This document shows, piece by piece, positions 1 through 6,825 of a stretch of 15,289 nucleotides of DNA (the first letter of the stretch is position 1; every line of letters starts with the position of its first letter). A program made the position numbers and the translations under genes. Below the pieces are notes generated by a model. It was given only the letters and a program-made list of their open reading frames with translations. It did no database searches and was not told the origin of the DNA. Origin of the DNA: Chloroflexota bacterium (GTDB taxonomy: Bacteria; Chloroflexota; Dehalococcoidia; DSTF01; JACRBR01); assembly GCA_025355835.1 (NCBI GenBank), contig JANXYW010000020.1:1-15289 (forward strand), in the 5' to 3' direction.

Positions 1-18
1 AAGCTCCGCCCATTGCAC
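1..18 (-). repeat. REP-like palindrome family, copy 1, cut by the window edge
   Basis: On the minus strand the sequence reads GTGCAATGGGCGGAGCTT. It matches the left flank and first arm of the copy at 2161-2188 at 16 of 18 positions. The second arm lies outside the window. The copy overlaps the end of the DUF998 reading frame. Confidence 0.6.
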
Positions 19-736
19 CGTCCGCCGACGGGCGCCCGACGTCAGCCATCTGCCACAACCGCCACGAAACGACCGCGAACAAGAGCACGCCCAGCGTCGC
101 CCCGCGCTCGATCAAACCGCTGACAGCACTCCCGTCGTTCGCAACGAAGATCACCGTATACGCCACCACCAGGACAAAGACCCACAGCGCGGTAACGAAG
201 CTCCACGGCGCGAGGTCAGCCCACGCTGGGCGCCGCCGGAACGCAAACCCGAGCAAGATGGGAGCGATCGTGATCGACAAGATCGTCACTAGCGACTCGA
301 GGTCGTGAGCCGTGTGATGCCACGACAAGTCGCCCGCCTTGGCGGCAGCGCGGCAGGCGGCATTCCCTGAGGGCGAGCAGTCCTCACGCAAGAGGCCATC
401 CAGGAAATCGCCCGCGCCAAACACGACAACCGCCACGCTCGCGGCGAACGCGTCGATCCCGGGCCGAAGCCTTCGATACAGGCCAAAAGCCAGCACGACG
501 GTGAGCAGGCCCGTAATCGAAAGGATGACGTTGTATGGCAACGGATGCGACGCATCCAGCGCACCGAAGTCGCTGATGTCTTGCCGCGCGACACTGTAGT
601 CGCTTTCGACGAAGCCCCAGACGATCCAGAGAAGAACGAACCCGACCTGCCCGGCGACGCCGCAGGCGGCGGCGATGCGCAACAGCCGCGCTTCGGACTC
701 ACTCGCGGCAACGCCGGAATCCGAGACAATTGCCAT
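1..736 (-). CDS. DUF998-type six-helix membrane protein, 3' end outside the window
   Basis: This frame is open from an ATG at 736 to the window edge (245 codons, no stop). The start is preceded by a purine-rich AAGGGGGCGAT that can serve as ribosome site. Six hydrophobic segments are visible at about residues 18-43, 68-88, 95-116, 149-167, 178-199 and 211-228. The first loop carries QDISDFG (52-58), typical of DUF998 proteins. The third loop carries two cysteines (120, 128) and a histidine cluster (140, 141, 144), as in that family. The biochemical role of DUF998 proteins is unknown; it acts in the cytoplasmic membrane. All six helices are present, so only a short tail should be missing. The last visible codons lie inside a copy of the GGAGCTGAAGCTCC repeat family, so the end of the gene may be formed by repeat DNA. 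Family call fairly sure; function unknown. Confidence 0.75.
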   Translation of the reverse strand, partial: MAIVSDSGVAASESEARLLRIAAACGVAGQVGFVLLWIVWGFVESDYSVARQDISDFGALDASHPLPYNVILSITGLLTVVLAFGLYRRLRPGIDAFAASVAVVVFGAGDFLDGLLREDCSPSGNAACRAAAKAGDLSWHHTAHDLESLVTILSITIAPILLGFAFRRRPAWADLAPWSFVTALWVFVLVVAYTVIFVANDGSAVSGLIERGATLGVLLFAVVSWRLWQMADVGRPSADGAMGGA

Positions 737-804
737 ATCGCCCCCTTCGCCTTCGTATGCGCCTGCTTGAGCACCGCGTTGACGGTCGTCTCACGGTGTC
801 GCGA

Positions 805-810
805 ATCATA
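805..810 (-). promoter_or_regulatory. Possible -10 box of the DUF998 gene
   Basis: The minus strand reads TATGAT, one mismatch from TATAAT, 68 bases upstream of the ATG. Seventeen bases further upstream the hexamer TTTGCT is a poor -35, and it lies inside the TGTCATCCTGAGC repeat. Supported by motif only. Confidence 0.3.
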
Positions 811-817
811 GGGAATC

Positions 818-850
818 TGTCATCCTGAGCAAAGCGAAGGATCTAGCTCG
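818..850 (+). repeat. TGTCATCCTGAGC repeat, copy 1
   Basis: It reads TGTCATCCTGAGC, then AAAGCGAAGGATCT and AGCTCG. The same start and end blocks recur at 2042-2091 and, inverted and split, at 2242-2265 and 2362-2373. Short intergenic repeats of this type are widespread in high-GC bacterial genomes; the role is unknown. Confidence 0.75.
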
Positions 851-888
851 TCGACCACCGCAGCCCGCATGCCACGCCAGCCACCGGC

Positions 889-921
889 ACCACACCAGTA
901 CCCGCGGAGCTTCAGCTCCGC
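889..921 (-). repeat. REP-like palindrome family, copy 2 (inverted)
   Basis: The core 904-921 is a palindrome with 8-base arms (GCGGAGCT / AGCTCCGC) around a 2-base loop. On the minus strand the core is followed by GGGTACTGGTGTGG, which matches the right flank of the copy at 2171-2201 (TGGTACTGGTGTGA). The shared flank shows that these are copies of one element and not chance palindromes. Confidence 0.75.
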
Positions 922-1044
922 CCAAACCACCCATCCACCACAACCGCCCGATCCCACGGTCCGCGCCCGCACAGCAACATTCTTAACCAACTCTCAGACA
1001 TCACCCGCGCCCCCGTGCGACAATCACGCGCGGAGGGCAACCAC

Positions 1045-2028
1045 GTGCGGACAACCCAACTGGCATCGATCATCATCATCGCCGCGATAGCCTGCGCGCT
1101 CGGCGTCAGCTCGCGATTCGCCGGCGCCCAGACCCCGCCGTCCGGCTACGCGCATTTCACTTCGGCCGCGTCGCTCTGGGTCGATGGTAGCAACATCGTC
1201 ATCCAGGCGAACGCCGTCCCCGCGCACAAGAGCCCGTACTTCACACCGATCACGAACCCTCAATACGAGGCCTACAACGGCACGAACCCGAACTACGCGC
1301 AGAACCCGAACCACATCGGATCGCAAACCATCGAGTTCCGCATCCCCGCGAACCCGCAAGTCGCGGTCACGCACGCCGCAACGCCGCTCGGCCCGATCGG
1401 CGTCGCCGTCAACGGCGTGCCGCTCTTCAACCAGTACGCCGGACCCAACCAGCCGCTCACCAACGAGATCAACAGCTTCGACCAGTACGGCGGCCACCCG
1501 CAGCAGACCAGCATGTACCACTACCACGCCGAGCCGTACGCCCTCACCACCGTCAACGGCAGCGATTCCCTCATCGGCTACCTGCTCGACGGCTTCCCCG
1601 TCTACGGCCCGAAGGAAAACGGCATCACGATCACCAACGCCGATCTCGATCAGTATCACGGCCACTTCGGCCCCACGGCCGACTACTCCGGCGGCATCTA
1701 CCACTACCACATCACCGCGGCGTCGCCGTACATCAACGGCACCGGCTTCTACGGCACCGCCGGCACCATCACCTACACCCTCAGCGCGTCGCCGACGCCC
1801 ACAGCGACCACCGCAGCCGCAACGCCGACGGCCACGTCGACCGTTATCTACGTCCCCGGCGTCGGCGGGATTGCCCAAGAATCTGACCTACCGCAGGCGC
1901 CAGCACAAAGCAGCACCGCGTTGCGTTCACGCGTAACCCAGCGAGAGACGCTTGCTGCGGCAGTGGTCGTCGCGTCGATTATCTGCGGTAGTTGGTTCGC
2001 GCTTCGTTGCCGAAATAAGCAAACGTAG
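1045..2028 (+). CDS. Secreted YHYH-domain protein with C-terminal membrane anchor
   Basis: GTG at 1045 is chosen because GGAGGG lies 8 bases upstream and the protein then begins directly with a signal peptide (hydrophobic 7-20, likely cleavage after AGA at residue 28). The mature part is a YHYH domain of about 210 residues with two literal YHYH motifs (158-161, 219-222), a GYLLDGFPVYGP block (178-189) and LDQYHGHFG (201-209). A Thr/Pro/Ala-rich linker follows (249-266). A transmembrane helix at about 302-320 and a short basic tail (RCRNK) then probably anchor the protein to the outside of the membrane. YHYH proteins are extracytoplasmic and often predicted to bind metals or lie near oxidoreductases; no reaction is established. 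It stands alone, divergent from the DUF998 gene. Confidence 0.85.
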   Translation: MRTTQLASIIIIAAIACALGVSSRFAGAQTPPSGYAHFTSAASLWVDGSNIVIQANAVPAHKSPYFTPITNPQYEAYNGTNPNYAQNPNHIGSQTIEFRIPANPQVAVTHAATPLGPIGVAVNGVPLFNQYAGPNQPLTNEINSFDQYGGHPQQTSMYHYHAEPYALTTVNGSDSLIGYLLDGFPVYGPKENGITITNADLDQYHGHFGPTADYSGGIYHYHITAASPYINGTGFYGTAGTITYTLSASPTPTATTAAATPTATSTVIYVPGVGGIAQESDLPQAPAQSSTALRSRVTQRETLAAAVVVASIICGSWFALRCRNKQT

Positions 2029-2041
2029 GCGCAGTAGATCT

Positions 2042-2091
2042 TGTCATCCTGAGCGGACTCTCATTCAGAGGGCAGCGAAGGATCTTGCTCG
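2042..2091 (+). repeat. TGTCATCCTGAGC repeat, copy 2 (long form)
   Basis: It begins TGTCATCCTGAGC and ends GCGAAGGATCT-TGCTCG like copy 1. About 17 extra bases in the middle contain a small hairpin (CTCT-CATTC-AGAG). Confidence 0.75.
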
Positions 2092-2160
2092 TTTGGTACC
2101 CGCGGCCGCGCGGACTGAACGTCCACGCTACGTCGTTGGGACGGGGGCCAGCTCGCGGAT

Positions 2161-2201
2161 CGTGCAGTGGGCGGAGCTGAAGCTCCGCTGGTACTGGTGT
2201 G
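2161..2201 (+). repeat. REP-like palindrome family, copy 3
   Basis: The core at 2171-2188 is GCGGAGCT-GA-AGCTCCGC. The left flank GTGCAGTGG recurs at the start of the window (minus strand GTGCAATGG before GCGGAGCTT). The right flank TGGTACTGGTGTG recurs in copy 2. Confidence 0.8.
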
Positions 2202-2241
2202 ACACCGCGCCGCTTGTAGCCCGCGACGATCGCGCCAGCCG

Positions 2242-2373
2242 CGCTAGATCCTTCACTTCGCTCAGAGCTCGTGAAGAAATACCGATCCCGCTCGATTCGC
2301 ATGGCGTCACAGATTCGAAATTTGACCGATCGAACTCAGTTTCGGAATAAACTCACAAGCTCTCAGGATGACA
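2242..2373 (-). repeat. TGTCATCCTGAGC repeat, copy 3, inverted and split
   Basis: Read on the minus strand, TGTCATCCTGAG (2373-2362) is separated by about 96 bases from CTGAGCGAAGTGAAGGATCT (2265 to about 2246). The block CTGAG occurs on both sides of the extra DNA, as an insertion with a short target duplication would leave. With copy 2, the outer 12 bases form perfect inverted ends of a 332-base segment. Confidence 0.6.
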
Positions 2374-2399
2374 TGATGCTTGCAACGCGCCGCCGTTCC

Positions 2400-2434
2400 C
2401 CCTCTCCGCCGGGCGGAGAGGGCCGGGGTGAGGT
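2400..2434. repeat. CCCTCTCCGCC hairpin repeat, copy 1
   Basis: Arms CCCTCTCCGCC (2400-2410) and GGCGGAGAGGG (2412-2422) form an almost loopless 11-base inverted repeat, followed by CCGGGGTGAGGT. An inverted relative lies at 13112-13163. It abuts the stop codon of the dehydrogenase and could act as an RNA hairpin at its 3' end. Confidence 0.75.
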
Positions 2435-3408
2435 CACCGCCGCACAACCCCAGCATTCACCACGTTGATCGGCGAACCCGCACCGTACGCAACGATCTGC
2501 GCGAACACATCCGAGAACTGCAGCTCCCACTCGTCGCGCGATACGTAGCCGATGTGCGGCGTGCACACGACGTTCTCCATCGTCAGCAGCGGATCGCTCA
2601 CGTCGGCCAGCGGCTCGTGCTCGTACACGTCGAGCGCTGCCATCCCCGGCCGCCCCGCGCGCAACGCCGCGACGAGCGCGTCCGGCTCGATCAGCCCCGC
2701 ACGGCTCGTGTTCACGAGCAGCGACGTCGGCCGCATTCGCGCCAGGTCCTCCGCGCGCACGATGCCGCGCGTCGCATCGACAAGCCGCATGTGCAGCGAG
2801 ACCACGTCGCCCGACTCAAAGAACGCCTGTTTCGTCTCCGCGGTGCGATAGCCATCGGCGCGCGCTCGCGCCAGCGACTCCTCGCGCGCCCACACGACGA
2901 CATCCATGCCGAACGCGCGCCCGTATCCGGCGATCACGCTCCCGATGCGGCCGTATCCGTAGACGCCGAGCGTCTTGCCACGCAGCGTGCTGCCGACGCC
3001 CATCTGCCAGCCGCCCGTCTTCATCGAGGCGACCTGCTGCGGGATCTGGCGCACCGCCGCGAGCACGAGCGCCCACGTCAGTTCCGCCGCAGCGTACGAC
3101 GGCGTGTCGGCGTGCAAGTTCGACGACACGACAACGCCCAGCCGTGTGCACGCGTCGATATCGATGTGGGGATACACGCTGCGCTGGCTGATCAGCTCAA
3201 GCTTCGGCAGCCGTTCGAGCAGCGGCGCGCGAATCTCCGTCCGCTCGCGGATCAACACTAACGCCTGACACTCGCGCAGGCGCTCCGCCAGCAAATCGAC
3301 GTCCTGCACATGGTCGTTCCACACCGTCACGTCGTGCGCCGACAACTGCTCGAAGCACCGCAGCGTCCGCACCGTGTCGAAGTAGTCGTCCAGTATCGAA
3401 ATCTTCAA
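2434..3408 (-). CDS. D-2-hydroxyacid dehydrogenase family protein
   Basis: The protein has 324 residues from a TTG at 3408, close to the usual length of NAD-dependent D-2-hydroxyacid dehydrogenases. TTG is chosen because GGAGG lies about 9 bases upstream and the sequence then starts LKISILDDY, as family members do; the frame is open further upstream without any family similarity. A Rossmann dinucleotide site GVYGYGRIG is present in the middle. Catalytic arginine is in LVNTSRAG, the glutamate in DVYEHEPL and the histidine in CTPHIGY. Members reduce 2-keto acids with NAD(P)H, or oxidise the hydroxy acid as in phosphoglycerate dehydrogenase. The substrate here cannot be read from sequence. The gene stands alone, 476 bases from the upstream flavoprotein gene. 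Confidence 0.9.
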   Translation of the reverse strand: MKISILDDYFDTVRTLRCFEQLSAHDVTVWNDHVQDVDLLAERLRECQALVLIRERTEIRAPLLERLPKLELISQRSVYPHIDIDACTRLGVVVSSNLHADTPSYAAAELTWALVLAAVRQIPQQVASMKTGGWQMGVGSTLRGKTLGVYGYGRIGSVIAGYGRAFGMDVVVWAREESLARARADGYRTAETKQAFFESGDVVSLHMRLVDATRGIVRAEDLARMRPTSLLVNTSRAGLIEPDALVAALRAGRPGMAALDVYEHEPLADVSDPLLTMENVVCTPHIGYVSRDEWELQFSDVFAQIVAYGAGSPINVVNAGVVRR

Positions 3409-3884
3409 GTTCCGCCGCCTCCAACGGGCTCCGTGGCGCGAACGCCAGCCGGCGCATGTCACCCTATGGTGATTTCTATGGCATTCGGTGTCGGTGATAA
3501 GCGACATCGAATCGTAGTTTTTACTTTTTCGGCGCGATGCGCATGTCGTGCTCGCGAAGTGTTGCGCTCTCGTCGAAGACGCCGGCTGCCGCACGCGTGT
3601 ATTGTGCGACGGTAGGCGGGCGAGCGCCAAGCACCCCACGGCACCGCAAGACCGCAGTATCTACGAACTACGCTCCGAGATCGCCCCCATAGCAGACAGT
3701 GGTTAGTGGTGAGTGAAAAGCGATCGTTCGGTCAAGGTTGTCATGCCCTGCGCAGCACAACGGAGGCCCGTATTCACGACAGAGGGGACGGAGAACACGG
3801 AGGCGGGCTGGATAGGGCTGCGTCCACAAATAGGAAAACTAACTGGAGGGAGCTGAAGCTCCGAGGGCACGCCACCGCGTGCCC
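3409..3884. other. Intergenic region upstream of the dehydrogenase
   Basis: This 476-base stretch between two minus-strand genes shows no recognisable protein. It has a less GC-rich part (about 3465-3535) that may hold the dehydrogenase promoter, though I see no good -35/-10 pair. Around 3779-3805 lies a GACAGAGGGGACGGAGAACACGGAGG-like tract, related in style to ACCACAAAGGCACAGAG at about 13037. A double hairpin sits at 3849-3884. Confidence 0.5.
3849..3884 (-). terminator. Double hairpin after the nitronate monooxygenase stop
   Basis: Directly after the TAG stop the minus strand forms GGGCACGC-GGTG-GCGTGCCC (3884-3865), then GGAGCT-TC-AGCTCC (3862-3849). A T-rich tract (GTTAGTTTTCC) begins a few bases later. 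The second hairpin is also a short member of the GGAGCTGAAGCTCC family. It could be a terminator or an mRNA 3' end protector; the T-tract is not ideal. Confidence 0.4.
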
Positions 3885-4853
3885 CTACGTGCGTAGCTTC
3901 GCCAGGACGGCCTCCGCTTCTGCTGCGATGTCTCGCATGATGGCCGCAGCCGGCTTCACGTCGTGGATGAGGCCTGCGGACTGGCCGGCGTACGCGCTGT
4001 GCGCCCGAACCGGCGCTTCGTTCGGCGTGCCGGACTCCGCCATGATCTCGGCCCGAAGCGCAACGAGATCGGACTCGCGGCCGTGCCACTCGGCGGCGAA
4101 CACCGTCTTGATGCTGCGGCCGCTGATACCCGCCGGCCACTTCATCCCATCGACGATGTCAAAGACGTCGGTGAAGATCGTGTCGTCGGCGCTGGCGGCG
4201 ATGATCTTCTCGCGATGCTCGTGCGCGCTTGTGGTGCACTCCTCCGACGCAACGAAGCGGGTGCCCATGATCACGCCCTGCGCACCGAGCGCGAGCGCCG
4301 CAACGAGCCCGCGCCCGTCGGCGATGCCGCCCGCCGCGATCACGGGGATCTCGCCCGCCAGATCGACGACCTGCGGCACCAGCGCCATCGTCGCAACGCT
4401 GCCGGTGTGGCCGCCGGCCTCGCCGCCCTGCGCGATGATCACGTCGACGCCCTGCGCGACTGCCTCACGTGCCGCCGCGATCGTCTGCACCTGGCGGATC
4501 ACGGTGATGCCGGCGTCTTTCGTGCGGGCGATGTGCGGCCCGGCATCGCCGAAGCTCATCGTGACAGACGGGACGCGCTCTTCGATACAGACATCGAGAA
4601 ACGCCGGCGCGACATCAAGGATCCACGCAATCAAGTTAACGCTGAACGGCCGATCGGTCGCCGCGCGCACCGCGTGGATCTGCTCCCGCAGAAACGCCGG
4701 CCCGCGCTGGTCGATGCCGCCGATCGCGCCGAGGCCACCTGCCATTGAGACAGCCGCCGCAAGCGGGGCCAGCGCCGTGCCGCCGGCCATGCCGGCGTTG
4801 CCGATTGGGATATCGATACCCAGGAGATCGCAGAGCGGCGTGCGTATCGTCAC
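3885..4853 (-). CDS. Nitronate monooxygenase / 2-nitropropane dioxygenase family flavoprotein
   Basis: The protein has 322 residues from a GTG at 4853 preceded by AGGAGGACAAC. It is a FMN-dependent TIM-barrel protein. The signature AQGGEAGGHTG (141-151) holds the family's conserved histidine (149), and AAGGIADGRG (173-182) plus ALGAQGVIMGTRF form the FMN phosphate site. The N-terminal PIGNAGMAGG segment is also typical. Family members oxidise alkyl nitronates with FMN and oxygen; related proteins include FabK-type enoyl-ACP reductases and uncharacterised NAD(P)H-flavin oxidoreductases. The exact substrate is open. The gene starts 12 bases after the ion-channel stop with its ribosome site in that gap, so the two are probably co-transcribed. 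No functional link with the channel is obvious. Confidence 0.88.
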   Translation of the reverse strand: MTIRTPLCDLLGIDIPIGNAGMAGGTALAPLAAAVSMAGGLGAIGGIDQRGPAFLREQIHAVRAATDRPFSVNLIAWILDVAPAFLDVCIEERVPSVTMSFGDAGPHIARTKDAGITVIRQVQTIAAAREAVAQGVDVIIAQGGEAGGHTGSVATMALVPQVVDLAGEIPVIAAGGIADGRGLVAALALGAQGVIMGTRFVASEECTTSAHEHREKIIAASADDTIFTDVFDIVDGMKWPAGISGRSIKTVFAAEWHGRESDLVALRAEIMAESGTPNEAPVRAHSAYAGQSAGLIHDVKPAAAIMRDIAAEAEAVLAKLRT

Positions 4854-4865
4854 GTTGTCCTCCTG

Positions 4866-5882
4866 TCAGCGAGCCGGCTTCTGGCTGACGGCGGCGATCG
4901 CATCTTCGGGGCCGACCACCATGAGACGATCGCCCATCTCGAGGCGCGCGTCTTCGCCGGGCCCGACGATCAGGTCGCCGCTCGCGCGCTGCAGGCCCAG
5001 CACCTTCACCTGCTTCGACGATTCGACAAAGTGGCGCACATAGAGGCCGAACAGCCCCGACGCCTCCGTGACTTCGATCTCGGCGAGCATCTGCTCGGCG
5101 CTATGCCCGACGGCGAGCGTCTCCATGAAGTCGACCATGTTCGGCTGAATAGCGGAGAGCGCCATGCGTCGCCCGCTCAGCGCGTACGGCGAGATCACGC
5201 GATCGGCGCCGGCGCGGCGGACGCGCGCTTCGCTCTCGCGCTTGCCCGCGCGGGCGACGACGAATACCGCCGGATTCAACGCCTTCGCCGTAAGCGTGAT
5301 GTACGTGTTGCCGGAATCGGAATCGGAAGCCGCGAGCAGCGTGCGCGCGCGACGGATGCCCGCCTGTTCGAGGACGTCGTCCGATGCGGCGTCGCCTTCG
5401 ACGACGAGATGGCCAGCGGCGACGGCGCGCTGCATCGTGTCGGGATTGCTCTCGACGACGACGAACGCGACCTTACGCTCGACCAGCTCGCGCGCGATCT
5501 CTTCGCCGACGCGACCGTAGCCGCAGAGGATGTGGTGGTCGCGGAGCTGCTCGATACGGGTCTTCATGCGGGTCACTCCCAGCGCGGCGCCCAGGTCGCC
5601 CTCGATGACGAGGGCGACGAACGTCGTCAGCAGGTAGAAGACCGTGCCGACGCCGAAGACTATCAAGAAAATCGTGAAGATACGCCCACCGGTGTCCAGC
5701 GGCGCGACCTCTCGGTTGCCGACAGTGGCGACGGTCGTGACGGTCTGATACAGCGCATCGAGGAAGGAGTATCCCTCGATGATTTCGTAGCCTGCTGTGC
5801 CGGCCCCAATGATCACGCCGAAAATGGCGAGGCCCGTGATCATACGAGTACGTAGCGCGGCAACGGTCGGGCGGCGGTTCAT
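4866..5882 (-). CDS. Two-helix ion channel with cytoplasmic RCK/TrkA domain, atypical pore
   Basis: The protein has 338 residues. An N-terminal two-helix pore module (TM1 about 14-31, pore helix 40-52, TM2 68-93) is joined to RCK_N (about 115-230; nucleotide loop GYGRVG at 121-126) and RCK_C (about 250-335). This is the MthK-like plan of ligand-gated potassium channels. The pore loop reads TVTTVATVGNREVAPL. Where K+ channels have TVGYGD, this protein has TVGNRE (residues 53-58), so tyrosine and the second glycine are lost and K+ selectivity is doubtful. The ATG has no Shine-Dalgarno, but a TACACT -10 box ends 6 bases before it, which suggests a leaderless message. Two more RCK proteins are encoded upstream at 7782-8943. 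Confidence 0.85.
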   Translation of the reverse strand: MNRRPTVAALRTRMITGLAIFGVIIGAGTAGYEIIEGYSFLDALYQTVTTVATVGNREVAPLDTGGRIFTIFLIVFGVGTVFYLLTTFVALVIEGDLGAALGVTRMKTRIEQLRDHHILCGYGRVGEEIARELVERKVAFVVVESNPDTMQRAVAAGHLVVEGDAASDDVLEQAGIRRARTLLAASDSDSGNTYITLTAKALNPAVFVVARAGKRESEARVRRAGADRVISPYALSGRRMALSAIQPNMVDFMETLAVGHSAEQMLAEIEVTEASGLFGLYVRHFVESSKQVKVLGLQRASGDLIVGPGEDARLEMGDRLMVVGPEDAIAAVSQKPAR

Positions 5883-5888
5883 GCGGGG

Positions 5889-5894
5889 AGTGTA
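5889..5894 (-). promoter_or_regulatory. Possible -10 box for a leaderless channel transcript
   Basis: The minus strand reads TACACT, 6 bases before the ATG at 5882. The -35 region at 17-base spacing (TCAACT) is weak. The same TACACT hexamer is the -10 candidate of the toxin-antitoxin operon. The lack of a ribosome site fits transcription starting at or near the A of the start codon. Confidence 0.35.
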
Positions 5895-5937
5895 ACGAGT
5901 TTGCGGTTCACAGTTGACAGTTCGCAGTGGGTGGCAA

Positions 5938-6825
5938 TCAGAGCAGCACGAGCCAGATGCCGGCGATGGTGACGGCGGTGCCGAGGAGGGTGCGGGCGTT
6001 GATCTTCTCGGACAACAGGATCACGCCCATGGGCAGCGCAAAGACGGGCGCGGAGGTCGTGAGAAACGCCGTCTTCGCCGCGCCGATCTCCCCGACAGCG
6101 TAGATGAAGAGGATACTGCCGAGACCGGTACCGAGCACTCCCGCCGCGGATACGACGGCGATGCCGCGACGCGTGACCGTGCGCAGCGGCTGCTCGCCGC
6201 GACCTCGCGTCATCGCGATAGTCGCCCAGACCGCGGCGGAGGCAGCGGGGATGCGCAGGCTCGCAGCGCCCAGCGCATCAAGATCACCCTGCTGGCCGCG
6301 CAGCCAGATCGTGGCCGTGGCCCACGCGGCTGCGGCGGCGACGGCAAAGATCACGCCGCGCACGAGCTCGACGTGCAACTCCGCCTCGGCGGCCGCGCGC
6401 CGCTGTTCGAGCACAATCCACGTAATGCCGGCGACGATCAGCGCACCGCCGATCGGCAGCGTCCACGTGACGCTCTCGCCGAGCAGGAGCACCGCGAGGA
6501 CGAACGTGATGAACGGGTAGGCGCTATTGGTGATCGGGAACGTGCGTGAGACGCCGAGATAGCCGAGCGCGTTGATGTAGAGCGTATCGCCCACCGCCTG
6601 GCCGATGATGCCGGAACCCATCATCGAGACGCCGGTGACGAATGTCATCTCCTTGAGCTGCACAAGGCCATCCGTCGCGATGAGCAGCCCAATCAGCATG
6701 AGGCTCGCGGTGAGGCTGCGGATGGCCGACATCATCAGTGGCCGCAGCCGCCCGGACTGCGAAGCGAGCAGTACCGAAGTGAACGCCCACAGCGCGGACG
6801 AAACGAGAGCCGCAGCCGCGCCCAC
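5938..6825 (-). CDS. EamA-family (drug/metabolite transporter superfamily) permease
   Basis: The protein has 295 residues from a GTG at 6825, with AGGAG 6 bases upstream. About ten hydrophobic segments in two homologous halves (roughly 1-140 and 150-295) fit the double EamA arrangement. Each half carries the conserved proline/glycine pattern near its last helices (PLMMSAIRSL, TSAPVFALPMGVILLSE). DMT exporters move small metabolites, amino acids or drugs across the cytoplasmic membrane; the substrate cannot be told from sequence. The gene follows pheA by 126 bases and precedes the channel by 55 bases in the same direction. The distance from pheA makes its own promoter possible. An amino-acid efflux role next to pheA is only a guess. 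Confidence 0.87.
   Translation of the reverse strand: MGAAAALVSSALWAFTSVLLASQSGRLRPLMMSAIRSLTASLMLIGLLIATDGLVQLKEMTFVTGVSMMGSGIIGQAVGDTLYINALGYLGVSRTFPITNSAYPFITFVLAVLLLGESVTWTLPIGGALIVAGITWIVLEQRRAAAEAELHVELVRGVIFAVAAAAAWATATIWLRGQQGDLDALGAASLRIPAASAAVWATIAMTRGRGEQPLRTVTRRGIAVVSAAGVLGTGLGSILFIYAVGEIGAAKTAFLTTSAPVFALPMGVILLSEKINARTLLGTAVTIAGIWLVLL

Larger units (their letters stand above)
737..1044. other. Divergent intergenic region with two repeat elements
   Basis: This 308-base stretch separates the DUF998 gene from the YHYH gene and must hold both promoters. I see no credible gene. It contains a TGTCATCCTGAGC...GCGAAGGATCT repeat (818-850) and an inverted copy of the GCGGAGCT palindrome family (889-921). 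A GACAAT at 1019-1024 could be the -10 of the YHYH gene, but no good -35 accompanies it. Confidence 0.6.
2029..2433. other. Repeat-filled intergenic region
   Basis: This stretch of 405 bases between the convergent YHYH and dehydrogenase genes has no credible gene. It is almost wholly made of repeat pieces: a TGTCATCCTGAGC copy (2042-2091), the GCGGAGCT palindrome (2161-2201), an inverted split TGTCATCCTGAGC copy (2242-2373) and a CCCTCTCCGCC hairpin (2400-2434). No T-tract terminator is evident. Confidence 0.7.

Noticed and set aside
289..774. Minus-strand open frame of 161 codons at the left end
   Set aside because: It overlaps the DUF998 frame, which has six helices and family motifs. This frame yields Ser/Arg-rich sequence with no hydrophobic pattern.
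1024..1878. Minus-strand open frame of 284 codons opposite the YHYH gene
   Set aside because: Its translation is a Gly/Arg/Val-rich run without domain pattern; it is the codon-bias shadow of the plus-strand gene, which has a signal peptide and family motifs.
1184..1936. Plus-strand open frame of 250 codons inside the YHYH gene
   Set aside because: Ser/Arg/Thr/Pro low-complexity product in a shifted frame; no ribosome site; shadow.
1885..2028. Sortase signal at the C-terminus of the YHYH protein
   Set aside because: LPQAP is not LPXTG and stands about 20 residues before the hydrophobic segment; a plain transmembrane anchor is the simpler reading.
2380..3261. Plus-strand open frame of 293 codons opposite the dehydrogenase
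   Set aside because: Arg/His/Asp-rich shadow; the minus-strand gene has intact Rossmann and catalytic motifs.
3409..3639. N-terminal extension of the dehydrogenase to 401 residues
   Set aside because: The extra 77 residues have no family similarity, and TTG at 3408 has a good ribosome site and gives a standard-length enzyme.
818..3862. CRISPR array formed by the short intergenic repeats
   Set aside because: Copies are few, irregularly spaced and in both orientations, with no uniform spacers and no cas genes.
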